DNA of 64,000 bases from contig CAZBRD010000001.1 of assembly GCA_964494205.1 (NCBI GenBank), forward strand, positions 483,165 through 547,164. The letters run 5' to 3'. Positions 42,243 to 50,090 of this stretch are shown piece after piece. The notes below the pieces were generated by a model. The model searched no databases, was not told the DNA's origin, and was given only the letters and a program-made list of their open reading frames with translations. The position numbers and the translations under genes are program-made. The number at the start of each line of letters is the position of its first letter. Positions within the stretch are counted from its first letter, which is position 1. The stretch is from JBBTCX01 sp964494205 (GTDB taxonomy: Bacteria; Planctomycetota; Phycisphaerae; UBA1845).

Positions 42243-43805
42243 TTAGAGACCTATTGTCGTTTGCACGTAGAAAAAGTCGCTGTCGTCCGCCGGCCCCGTG
42301 TTTTCGACAAACGGGCCTTGGAAGAAGTGCGAGTACCCCAGTTCAAGTTCGATACGTTTGGTCCATTGATAGCGGATACGAGCTTCCCATTCGTGGCCTA
42401 CGCAATCGCCACTATTTCCGAGCCGATCGCGGCGACCCGGGACGGGCCACGTGTCGCTATCGCTTGCCAGCCAAAACCCACCGTAGCCCGTATCAATTCT
42501 TAACTTTTCGGTCGGGTTAAGTTCCAGACGTAGTTTAGGCGAGATCGTGTTCTGCAGGACGAAGTAATCGGTTGCCGAATAACCATGGGACTCGCCAAAC
42601 AGCCTGTCGAAACGCTCTTGCACATTATCATTGGGGTTGTGGTCTCCCGATGCGTATATCGTTCCAATGCTCAACCGCGGTTTCCATTTGTGTTCAAAGC
42701 TGTACCCCAATTCGCCGACCAAGGCTAAGGCACGTTGATCAAGTTGTCCGTCGCTTCCGAACTGGAAAGCACCGTCCATTTCATAATCAAAATGGGTTTT
42801 CCCGATTGGGCCGTACGCTCGAAGCCCCAGGGTGTGAATCTGCCGATCGGCCTGCGTCGGGTTCTTACGTTGATCATTGAGATAGAAATAGTACGGTTCG
42901 AGCGTTACAACCTTCGACCATTGTCGCCATGCACCGACGGCACCGATGAACCAGCGCTCGTCATCACCGTGGTCCGGTTGGATGAGATGGCGCTCGACTG
43001 GTTGCGTGGCGAACACGTCCAATTGCCAATTGTTGCTCTGTTGTCCGAGGCGAGCGAGAAAACCGTCGAAAGCATTGGTCGTATTACGCCAGCCGTTTCG
43101 TGCGACCAACTTACGATCCACGTAATCGAAAGTCATTCGTCCTGCACGGAAGGTCAAGGGTCGATCTTTGCCTAGTGCATCCTTGAAATAGAGTTCTGCA
43201 TAGGCCTGCAGGATTTCGTTTTCATCTACGTCCTGATTGTTCTCTGGAAAATCGCTATTGAATTGGCGCGAATCCTGAAACTCTAACGTGAACCGCAACG
43301 GGTCGAGCTTATCCTTGATTCCTAAATAGATGCGATTGCGCAAGAGGAATTGGTTGTCGCGTTGTAGCTGGTTATTGCGACGATAATCATCATCACGATA
43401 TTCCCAGCGAGTCCTCTGTTGAACTCCAAGGAGCAGCCAGTCGTAGTCTTTCAAGCCATCGACACCTAATTGGCTGAGAGGTTTGACGTACCGTGGCGGT
43501 TCGGTTTCCATTCGTGTGCCATAGGCTTTCGGTGCCACGTAGTAGCTCGGGACATCAGATTTTTTCTCTTCTGGGGCCTTCTCGCCTGTCTTTGCCTCTT
43601 CTTTTTTCACCTCCTGCCCCGTCTCCGTAGCTGCGGGTTTGGGTTCTGTTGTTGGGGGGGAAGTCGGAGCGGTATTCGCGGTAGACTCTTTGGTCGACTC
43701 TTGTTTCGTGGGTGTGTCTTGTGCTGACACAAGTGGGGCCAACATTACGAAACCGATAACTATCGCGAGTGGATGTAGTAAAAGCCTTTTGCGGTATTCA
43801 AACAT
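42243..43805 (-). CDS. Outer-membrane porin, alginate-export (AlgE-like) family
   Basis: The protein has 520 residues. ATG 43805 follows AAAGGAG. A signal peptide (HPLAIVIGFVMLAPLVSAQ) is followed by a long Pro/Thr/Glu/Lys-rich linker (about 30-85) and then alternating amphipathic strands with RTRWEYRDDDYR, FLLRNRIYLGIK, FTLEFQDSRQF and GRMTFDYVDRKLVARNGWRNT, the conserved beginnings of the alginate-export porin family. It ends in an aromatic C-terminal strand (FFYVQTTIGL). Despite the family name, its place in a sulfate transport operon suggests it lets sulfate or organosulfur compounds cross the outer membrane. Confidence 0.82.
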   Translation of the reverse strand: MFEYRKRLLLHPLAIVIGFVMLAPLVSAQDTPTKQESTKESTANTAPTSPPTTEPKPAATETGQEVKKEEAKTGEKAPEEKKSDVPSYYVAPKAYGTRMETEPPRYVKPLSQLGVDGLKDYDWLLLGVQQRTRWEYRDDDYRRNNQLQRDNQFLLRNRIYLGIKDKLDPLRFTLEFQDSRQFNSDFPENNQDVDENEILQAYAELYFKDALGKDRPLTFRAGRMTFDYVDRKLVARNGWRNTTNAFDGFLARLGQQSNNWQLDVFATQPVERHLIQPDHGDDERWFIGAVGAWRQWSKVVTLEPYYFYLNDQRKNPTQADRQIHTLGLRAYGPIGKTHFDYEMDGAFQFGSDGQLDQRALALVGELGYSFEHKWKPRLSIGTIYASGDHNPNDNVQERFDRLFGESHGYSATDYFVLQNTISPKLRLELNPTEKLRIDTGYGGFWLASDSDTWPVPGRRDRLGNSGDCVGHEWEARIRYQWTKRIELELGYSHFFQGPFVENTGPADDSDFFYVQTTIGL

Positions 43806-43836
43806 AAAAACTCCTTTTTGGGGGAACGATTATTCG

Positions 43837-44262
43837 TTACGGCCCAGTCGGGAAGCACTGTGTGCAATCCGATTGCTGGTCGGCTATCGATGAAACCCGC
43901 GCCGGTTTCGTCGAAGCGTTTCCAGAAGAACTAGGTTCTTGCGAAGCGAGGATTACATACTCATTTTGCTTTAGTTGCAATCGATCAAATTCACATTGCG
44001 GCCATTGAATTTCCACATACGTGCCGTCCATCAGGCGAAACCTGACGGACCACTGTGAATTGGCGAGTTTAGCGGTATCGACAACGGCAACGATACCGGG
44101 TCCCGTCATGTTAAGTTTCGTGATTGTCCACATGCCCTGCAAGCTCGTGACCGCTGGGCTGCCGACTTCAGGCGAAATCTTGCTGGAGCTTCTGTTCGGC
44201 AACATCAAGCCGCCCTCGTCGAGCAACAGTGAACGCAAGCGCGGAGTATTGATTGCGACCAC
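43837..44262 (-). CDS. Small protein resembling a stand-alone TOBE domain
   Basis: The protein has up to 141 residues. GTG 44262 starts 2 nt past the cysA stop; a later in-frame ATG behind GAGGGCGG (at MLPNRSS) is an alternative. The core WTITKLNMTGPGIVAVVDTA...IQWPQCEFDRLQLKQNEYVILAS follows the strand order of the TOBE domain at the end of the CysA just upstream (VHSAGPIVRVEL...AELSQERFATMKIEAGASVYIRP). TOBE domains sense small oxyanions or regulate ATPases. This is a comparison by eye. The C-terminus has a CTQC pair. It may regulate the transporter. Confidence 0.6.
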   Translation of the reverse strand: MVAINTPRLRSLLLDEGGLMLPNRSSSKISPEVGSPAVTSLQGMWTITKLNMTGPGIVAVVDTAKLANSQWSVRFRLMDGTYVEIQWPQCEFDRLQLKQNEYVILASQEPSSSGNASTKPARVSSIADQQSDCTQCFPTGP

Positions 44263-44264
44263 GC

Positions 44265-45377
44265 TTAGATGCCCATTCCTTCAAACACTTCTGCGGAACT
44301 CGTGACCGGCGCTTTCTGATCACCGAACACGCGAATATGCCGCGGGCGAATATACACTGATGCACCAGCTTCGATTTTCATGGTCGCGAAGCGCTCCTGC
44401 GAAAGCTCCGCAACAAGCGATTGACCGGCGGATGTTCGCAACTCAACGCGAACGATCGGACCGGCTGAGTGAACGCGAAGGACGCTCGCGGGTATCGAAG
44501 GCAAACCATTTGTCTTCGTATCGATGGTGACGTCGTGCGGCCGGACGAACACGCGAGCGGTGCTGCCGACCTTGTGCCCGTTGGCTTCATAGGGAATCTC
44601 GATTGCGCCGAGGTTGACGCGATCGGAGTCGATGCGGCCATGGAACTGATTGACTTCACCCAGAAAGTTAATCACGAATTCGGTCTTGGGGTTATGGAAT
44701 ACTTCGTCGGGCGTTCCTGCTTGCTCAATGCGGCCGTGGTTCATGACGACGACCTCGTCTGCGACCTCGAGCGCTTCGTCCTGATCATGCGTGACAAAGA
44801 CGCTCGTGATATGTAATTCGTCATGCAGACGACGTAACCATGAGCGAAGTTCCTTGCGGACTTTTGCATCGAGCGCGCCAAATGGTTCATCGAGAAGAAG
44901 TACCTTGGGTTCGACAGCCAATGCTCGCGCGAGTGCCACGCGCTGTCGCTGACCGCCGGAGAGTTGACTGGGATATCGCTCAGCCAGTCGTTCGAGCTGT
45001 ACGAGCCCCAGAAGTTCCTTGACTTTCGAGGTGATTGCTTCTTTCGAAGGGCGAAGACGTCGCGGACGAACGCGAAGCCCGAAGGCTACGTTCTCGAACA
45101 CGCTCATGTGTCGAAATAGTGCGTAGTGTTGAAAGACGAATCCGACACGGCGATCGCTTACGTGACGGCTTGCAACATCTTTTCCGTGAAATAAGACGGA
45201 GCCCCGTGTCGGGTCAGCGAATTCTAATCCGGCGATGATGCGCAACAGTGTAGTTTTTCCAGAGCCGGATGGTCCCAGCAGGGCAACCAGTTTTCCAGAC
45301 GGCACGTGCATCGTTACGTCATCCAACGCTTTGAACGTGCCAAAGTGCTTGGTGATGTTCCTTACTTCAATGCTCAT
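44265..45377 (-). CDS. cysA: Sulfate/thiosulfate ABC transporter ATP-binding protein
   Basis: The protein has 370 residues, the usual length. Walker A is GPSGSGKTT (35-43), the signature is LSGGQRQR, Walker B is LLLDEPFGALD, and the H-loop is in VFVTHDQDEALEVADE. The C-terminal region (about 240-370) has the regulatory TOBE fold. It powers sulfate uptake through CysT and CysW. The start overlaps the cysW stop in ATGA, and the next gene starts 2 nt after its stop, so the operon is tightly coupled. Confidence 0.94.
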   Translation of the reverse strand: MSIEVRNITKHFGTFKALDDVTMHVPSGKLVALLGPSGSGKTTLLRIIAGLEFADPTRGSVLFHGKDVASRHVSDRRVGFVFQHYALFRHMSVFENVAFGLRVRPRRLRPSKEAITSKVKELLGLVQLERLAERYPSQLSGGQRQRVALARALAVEPKVLLLDEPFGALDAKVRKELRSWLRRLHDELHITSVFVTHDQDEALEVADEVVVMNHGRIEQAGTPDEVFHNPKTEFVINFLGEVNQFHGRIDSDRVNLGAIEIPYEANGHKVGSTARVFVRPHDVTIDTKTNGLPSIPASVLRVHSAGPIVRVELRTSAGQSLVAELSQERFATMKIEAGASVYIRPRHIRVFGDQKAPVTSSAEVFEGMGI

Positions 45378-46264
45378 TCATTACCCCCTTCGACAACGCG
45401 CGAGGCTTGGGTTCGCGAGCTGTGAACTCTCCATTCGACAATGCTCTTGGCTGCCAATGTGAGGAGGGCAAGGAGCGCGAGCACGGATGCGACCGCAAAG
45501 GCCGCGACAAAGTTGTATTCGTTGTAAAGAATTTCCACGTGCAGGGGCATGGTGTTGGTCTTGCCGCGAATGTGTCCGGAGACGACTGACACAGCCCCGA
45601 ACTCACCCATCGCACGGGCGTTGCAAAGGATGACGCCGTAGAGCAAGGCCCACTTTACGTTGGGAAGAGTAACGCGGACGAACACTCTCCAGCCGCTCGC
45701 ACCGAGTGACAGCGCAGCCTGCTCCTCTTCCGTGCCTTGCTCTTGCATGAGTGGAATCAGCTCGCGCGCGACGAACGGAAACGTGACGAAGATGGTCGCG
45801 AGAACAATGCCCGGGACAGCGAAGATGACCTTGAAATTATGCTCACTCAGCCACGGTCCCAGCCAACCCTGTAGACCGAATACGAGTACATAGATCAAAC
45901 CGGAGATCACCGGCGATACCGCAAATGGCAGATCAATCAGTGTAATAAGAAAGCTCTTGCCGAAAAATTCAAACTTGGCGATTGCCCACGACGCGGCCAA
46001 TCCGAAGACGAGATTGAGCGGAATCGAAATGGCTGTTACGAGTAGCGTGAGTTTGATCGCAGAGAGCGCGTCGGGTTGTTGAAGGCTTGTCCAATAAGTG
46101 GCTACGCCGTTTCGCAGAGCTTCAACGAACACCGCAATGAGTGGGACGAAAAGGAACAGGCCAAGGAATAGCAGCGAAACGATAATCAGGACGCCGCGGA
46201 CGGCGAATGGTTCGCTGTAGACCGATGCTCGCGGCGCTGAACGAGTTGTTGTTGCGTTGGCCAT
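45374..46264 (-). CDS. cysW: Sulfate ABC transporter permease
   Basis: The protein has 296 residues and six predicted membrane segments. The coupling motif region VARELIPLMQEQGTEEEQAALSLGASGWRVF carries the EAA...G loop that contacts the ATPase. FGLAASWAIAKF and DLPFAVSPVISGLIYVLVFG are typical of CysW. It lies 12 nt after cysT and overlaps cysA. Confidence 0.94.
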   Translation of the reverse strand: MANATTTRSAPRASVYSEPFAVRGVLIIVSLLFLGLFLFVPLIAVFVEALRNGVATYWTSLQQPDALSAIKLTLLVTAISIPLNLVFGLAASWAIAKFEFFGKSFLITLIDLPFAVSPVISGLIYVLVFGLQGWLGPWLSEHNFKVIFAVPGIVLATIFVTFPFVARELIPLMQEQGTEEEQAALSLGASGWRVFVRVTLPNVKWALLYGVILCNARAMGEFGAVSVVSGHIRGKTNTMPLHVEILYNEYNFVAAFAVASVLALLALLTLAAKSIVEWRVHSSRTQASRVVEGGNE

Positions 46265-46276
46265 AAGTCAGCTCCG

Positions 46277-47110
46277 TCAGGCGGTCGTGCGACGAGCACT
46301 CCAATGTTGCAGGACGTTGATCAGGAGCAACAACACAAACGAGATTACGAGCATGAACGTAGCGATGGCTGTCGCGCCGGCGTAGTCGTACTGTTCAAGC
46401 TTGGTGATGATCAGCAGCGATGCGATTTCGGTTTTCATCGGCATATTTCCCGCGATGAAAACGACGGAGCCGTATTCGCCGACCGCGCGTGCGAACGCCA
46501 GCGCAAAGCCGGTGAGCAGCGCGGGCAGAATCGCGGGAAGGATCACGCCAACGAACGTGCGCCAACGGCTTGCCCCCAAGCTCGCAGCCGCCTCTTCCAC
46601 TTCGCGATCGAGATCTTCGATCGCGGGTTGCAGCGTTCGCACGACAAAGGGTAAGCCGATGAACGTGAGCGCTATCGTGATGCCCAGCGGAGAGAATGCG
46701 GCTTTGATGCCCATCGGTTCCAACCACTGGCCGATCCAGCCGTTTTTCGAATAGATGGCTGTCAGCGCGATACCAGAGACAGCCGTCGGCAATGCAAAAG
46801 GGAGATCAACGAAGGCATCAATAATCTTGCGACCGGGGAAGCGATAACGAACTAATGTCCACGCGACGATGAAACCAAAAACCGCGTTGATGGCCGCGCC
46901 GATCAGAGACGCTCCGAACGTTAGCTTATACGCAGCCACCGCACGCGGATCAGCGATCGTTTGCCAGAACCTTGCCCAGGTCATGGTCGAGGTCTTGATG
47001 AACATGGCGGCGAGTGGAATCAAGACGATCAGCGAGAGATACACGATGGTGTATCCCAGGGTGATGCCGAAACCCGGCAGCACGCTGCGCTTTTTCAAGC
47101 TGAACGCCAT
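46277..47110 (-). CDS. cysT: Sulfate ABC transporter permease
   Basis: The protein has 277 residues (the gene is also called cysU). Six membrane segments are visible. ALPTAVSGIALTAIYSKNGWIG is the family core, and LDREVEEAAASLGASRWRTF is the EAA loop. It forms a heterodimeric channel with CysW. It lies 54 nt downstream of the binding-protein gene. Confidence 0.94.
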   Translation of the reverse strand: MAFSLKKRSVLPGFGITLGYTIVYLSLIVLIPLAAMFIKTSTMTWARFWQTIADPRAVAAYKLTFGASLIGAAINAVFGFIVAWTLVRYRFPGRKIIDAFVDLPFALPTAVSGIALTAIYSKNGWIGQWLEPMGIKAAFSPLGITIALTFIGLPFVVRTLQPAIEDLDREVEEAAASLGASRWRTFVGVILPAILPALLTGFALAFARAVGEYGSVVFIAGNMPMKTEIASLLIITKLEQYDYAGATAIATFMLVISFVLLLLINVLQHWSARRTTA

Positions 47111-47164
47111 AGCTGATTCTTTCGCGAGTACAGAACGAATCTCAGGTCACTTTGTATTGTTCGA

Positions 47165-48184
47165 TCACTGACCGGGCTTGTAGATTTGATCGAACACGCC
47201 GCCGTCGTTGAAGTGCGTCTTCTGGGCCTTTTGCCAGCCGCCGAAAACATCATCGATGGTGAACAGATTGATCTGCGGGAAGCTGCTTTCAAACTCCTTC
47301 GCCACGGCCGGAAGGCGCGGACGATAGAAGTGCTTGGCCGCCAGCTTCTGTGCTTCGGGTGTATAAAGGTATTGCAGGTAAGCTTCTGCGACCTGTCGTG
47401 TGCCGTGCTTGTCGGCGACCTTATCGACGACTGTTACCGGTGGTTCCGCGAGAATGCTTAGCGAAGGAATCGCAATCTCGAACTTGTCTGCGCCGAACTC
47501 CTTGATGGCGAGGAACGCTTCGTTCTCCCAGGAGATAAACACGTCGCCGATGCCGCGCTGTGCGAACGTGGTGGTCGAACCGCGAGCACCAGAGTCGAGC
47601 ACAGGCACGTTCTTGAATAGCTTTGTGACAAACTCTTTCGCCTTTGTCTCATCGTTGTTGTTTTGCTTGAGGGCATAGCCCCAGGCCGCCAGATAATTCC
47701 AACGTGCGCCGCCGGATGTTTTCGGGTTGGGCGTGATGACCGAAACACCCTCCTTCACGAGATCGTTCCAGTCCTTGATTTGCTTGGGATTACCCTTGCG
47801 AACGAGGAAGACGATCGTTGACGTATAGGGTGAGCTGTTGTTCGGAAGTCTTTTCTGCCAATCCGCGGGGATCAGCTTTGCGTGCTCCGCGATGGCATCG
47901 ATGTCATAGGCCAGCGCGAGCGTCACAACGTCCGCTTCTAATCCGTCGATCACCGCACGCGCCTGCTTGGCTGCGCCACCATGTGATTGGTTGATGGTCA
48001 CTTTCTGATTCGTTTTCTGCTTCCAGTATTCGGCGAACGCCTTGTTGAATTCGACGTAGAACTCGCGCGTCGGGTCGTAGGATACGTTGAGCAGAGTGAT
48101 CTCATCTGCGGCCGAGGTGCTTTGAATCCACGCAAGCGATAAGAACATCGCGCCGAGGGCTGCGATGAAAGAAAGGTTACGCAT
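47165..48184 (-). CDS. sbp: Periplasmic sulfate-binding protein
   Basis: The protein has 339 residues. The signal peptide is NLSFIAALGAMFLSLAWIQSTSA. The mature start ITLLNVSYDPTREFYVEFNKAF and the motif NQSHGGAAKQARAVIDGLEADVVTLAL are signatures of sulfate/thiosulfate-binding proteins. PNPKTSGGARWNYLAAWGYA holds further anion-loop residues. It delivers sulfate to CysTW. It is the first gene of the operon and faces the sigma-54 promoter palindrome 80 nt upstream. CysP (thiosulfate) is a close relative and cannot be excluded. Confidence 0.93.
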   Translation of the reverse strand: MRNLSFIAALGAMFLSLAWIQSTSAADEITLLNVSYDPTREFYVEFNKAFAEYWKQKTNQKVTINQSHGGAAKQARAVIDGLEADVVTLALAYDIDAIAEHAKLIPADWQKRLPNNSSPYTSTIVFLVRKGNPKQIKDWNDLVKEGVSVITPNPKTSGGARWNYLAAWGYALKQNNNDETKAKEFVTKLFKNVPVLDSGARGSTTTFAQRGIGDVFISWENEAFLAIKEFGADKFEIAIPSLSILAEPPVTVVDKVADKHGTRQVAEAYLQYLYTPEAQKLAAKHFYRPRLPAVAKEFESSFPQINLFTIDDVFGGWQKAQKTHFNDGGVFDQIYKPGQ

Positions 48185-48263
48185 CAGATGTCTCCGAAAG
48201 GGTTTGGTTTTCCAAGTCTTAACTGCTGTGAGAAGTACCCAGAAGGTTCCTTCGGCGGTTTAA

Positions 48264-48280
48264 TGGCACGACTCATGCCA
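48264..48280. promoter_or_regulatory. Palindromic -24/-12 sigma-54-type promoter between sbp and the activator gene
   Basis: TGGCACGACTCATGCCA is an inverted repeat (TGGCA-N7-TGCCA). On the plus strand TGGCACG-N4-ATGC has the GG and GC of a -24/-12 promoter at the right spacing, predicting a start near 48290, ahead of the activator. On the minus strand TGGCATG-N4-GTGC fits equally, predicting a start near 48254, ahead of sbp. It could instead be an operator. Confidence 0.65.
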
Positions 48281-48308
48281 ACACCAGACACGGACTTTGG
48301 GTGAATAT

Positions 48309-50006
48309 ATGACGGAAATGCCAGCAATAATGGGGATTGACCCGGGAGAACCGTGCTATATGATGGATAGTGCCGTTGAATATGATGGTATTCGAGATCA
48401 TTTGCTGGAACGCGGGCCCGCGATGGAACGATTCAAGGCGACGCTTTTACAAATCTGGCGCGAAGTTTGTCGTCATGTTGAGATTGCCGAAGCCGTATCA
48501 CTTATCGCCCCCATCCTTGGCAAGCGACTGCCCATCGAACTGATCATGGTGCGGCGAATCGACCTCGCGCGATCATGGGTGGAGACAGTTTCGTTAGGGC
48601 GGTGCACCGAAGTTGATCTCCCTGAGCGATCGCGAAACGTCCTAAAACCCGAGAAGCTCAAAGAGCTCATTCAATGGTGCAGCCAGCAGAAGATTCTGCG
48701 AGGAAGAGTTGCATCGGTTGATGATGCGATCAAAGGAGCAATCCCGCCGGATGTGCGAGGGGAAGTTCTCATCGGTCCCTTGGCCGACGATTCGGGTCCC
48801 AGTGGTCTTCTGATTCTGGTAGGCCAAAAGGGGGCGAAGTTCGAGGCTGAGCATGAGGGCGTGCTTCGCGACCTGCTCGAGCCGTTTTCGGTCGCGCTGG
48901 AGAACGACTCGCGATTGAAGGAAATCAACACGTTGCGCGAAGCGGCTGAGGCCGATAAGCGTACGCTGCTGACAAGGCTCGGTCGGCAGGATGTGGCAGA
49001 CACGATCGTCGGCGCGGATGGCGGATTGCGCCATGTGTTGGAGCGCGTGTCGCAGGTGGCAGGTTCGGACGCACCAGTGATGATCTTTGGCGAGACTGGA
49101 TCGGGGAAGGAAGTTGTCGCGCGGGCGATTCACTCGCGGTCGCGGCGAGCGCAAGCGCCTTTCCATCGCGTGAACTGCGGGGCAATCCCACCTGACCTGA
49201 TCGACTCGGAATTGTTCGGGCATGAGCGCGGGAGCTTCACGGGTGCGACCGCCACGCGCAAGGGCTGGTTCGAGCGTGCCAACGGCGGAACTCTATTCCT
49301 CGATGAAATCGGGGAACTCCCGCTCGCAGCACAGGTTCGGTTGCTCCGAATTCTGCAGGATGGAACGTTTGAGCGTGTTGGTGGCCAACGACAACTGACG
49401 GTCGATGTGCGCATCGTCGCGGCTACTCATCGAAATCTTCAAGCCATGGTGGCTGACGCGACCTTTCGCGAGGACTTGTGGTATCGACTCGCGGTTTTTC
49501 CGATTCACCTTCCCGCGCTTCGCGATCATCCCGAGGACATTCCAGAATTAGCTACGCACTTTGCGCTGAAGGCTTCCCGGCGTTTCGGCACGCCACCGCT
49601 AACCCCGACACCGGAAGACATCAATTTGCTGATCGGCTATCCGTGGCCCGGCAATGTGCGCGAGCTGCAATCGGTTATCGAGCGAGCGACGATTCTGGGT
49701 GATGGCAGGCATCTGGACGTGCCGCGAGCCTTGGGTGCGTCTGTCGCTCCCGTGAGTTCGATCCCTCGCCAACCGTTGCAAGAACACACCAGTACGACTT
49801 CGGAACACTTTCTAACGCTCGATTCGGCGATGAGACGGCACATTGAGGAAGCGCTTCGCAAGACTTCCGGGAGGATTGAGGGCACGCTGGGTGCAGCGAA
49901 ACTGCTTGACATTAATCCGCACACACTTCGAGCACGCATGAGAAAGCTGGGCATCAAGTGGAACAAGTATCGTAGTTCGCATCTCCACGACGCGTCAGGC
50001 GCGTAA
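48309..50006 (+). CDS. Sigma-54-dependent transcriptional activator (GAF-AAA+-Fis)
   Basis: The protein has 565 residues; ATG 48309 is preferred, though the frame opens at TTG 48297. The N-terminal part (about 30-200) looks like a GAF sensor (VLIGPLADDSGPSGLLILVGQKGAKFEAEHEGVLRDL). The AAA+ domain (about 235-470) has Walker A GETGSGKE (about 261), the sigma-54 contact loop GSFTGA (about 308; the usual form is GAFTGA), Walker B GGTLFLDEIGELP and the R-finger region. The C-terminal Fis helix-turn-helix ends EGTLGAAKLLDINPHTLRARMRKLGI. It diverges from the sulfate operon and probably activates it, and perhaps itself, in response to a sulfur-related signal; the signal is unknown. Confidence 0.93.
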   Translation: MTEMPAIMGIDPGEPCYMMDSAVEYDGIRDHLLERGPAMERFKATLLQIWREVCRHVEIAEAVSLIAPILGKRLPIELIMVRRIDLARSWVETVSLGRCTEVDLPERSRNVLKPEKLKELIQWCSQQKILRGRVASVDDAIKGAIPPDVRGEVLIGPLADDSGPSGLLILVGQKGAKFEAEHEGVLRDLLEPFSVALENDSRLKEINTLREAAEADKRTLLTRLGRQDVADTIVGADGGLRHVLERVSQVAGSDAPVMIFGETGSGKEVVARAIHSRSRRAQAPFHRVNCGAIPPDLIDSELFGHERGSFTGATATRKGWFERANGGTLFLDEIGELPLAAQVRLLRILQDGTFERVGGQRQLTVDVRIVAATHRNLQAMVADATFREDLWYRLAVFPIHLPALRDHPEDIPELATHFALKASRRFGTPPLTPTPEDINLLIGYPWPGNVRELQSVIERATILGDGRHLDVPRALGASVAPVSSIPRQPLQEHTSTTSEHFLTLDSAMRRHIEEALRKTSGRIEGTLGAAKLLDINPHTLRARMRKLGIKWNKYRSSHLHDASGA

Positions 50007-50090
50007 TGCGACGCAACGATGTCTGCAAGCGGCCCCGGGTCGTTCTGTGTAGTTTCGGTTGGCGGAATCCGGGTTTCGATTCGTCCGTGC

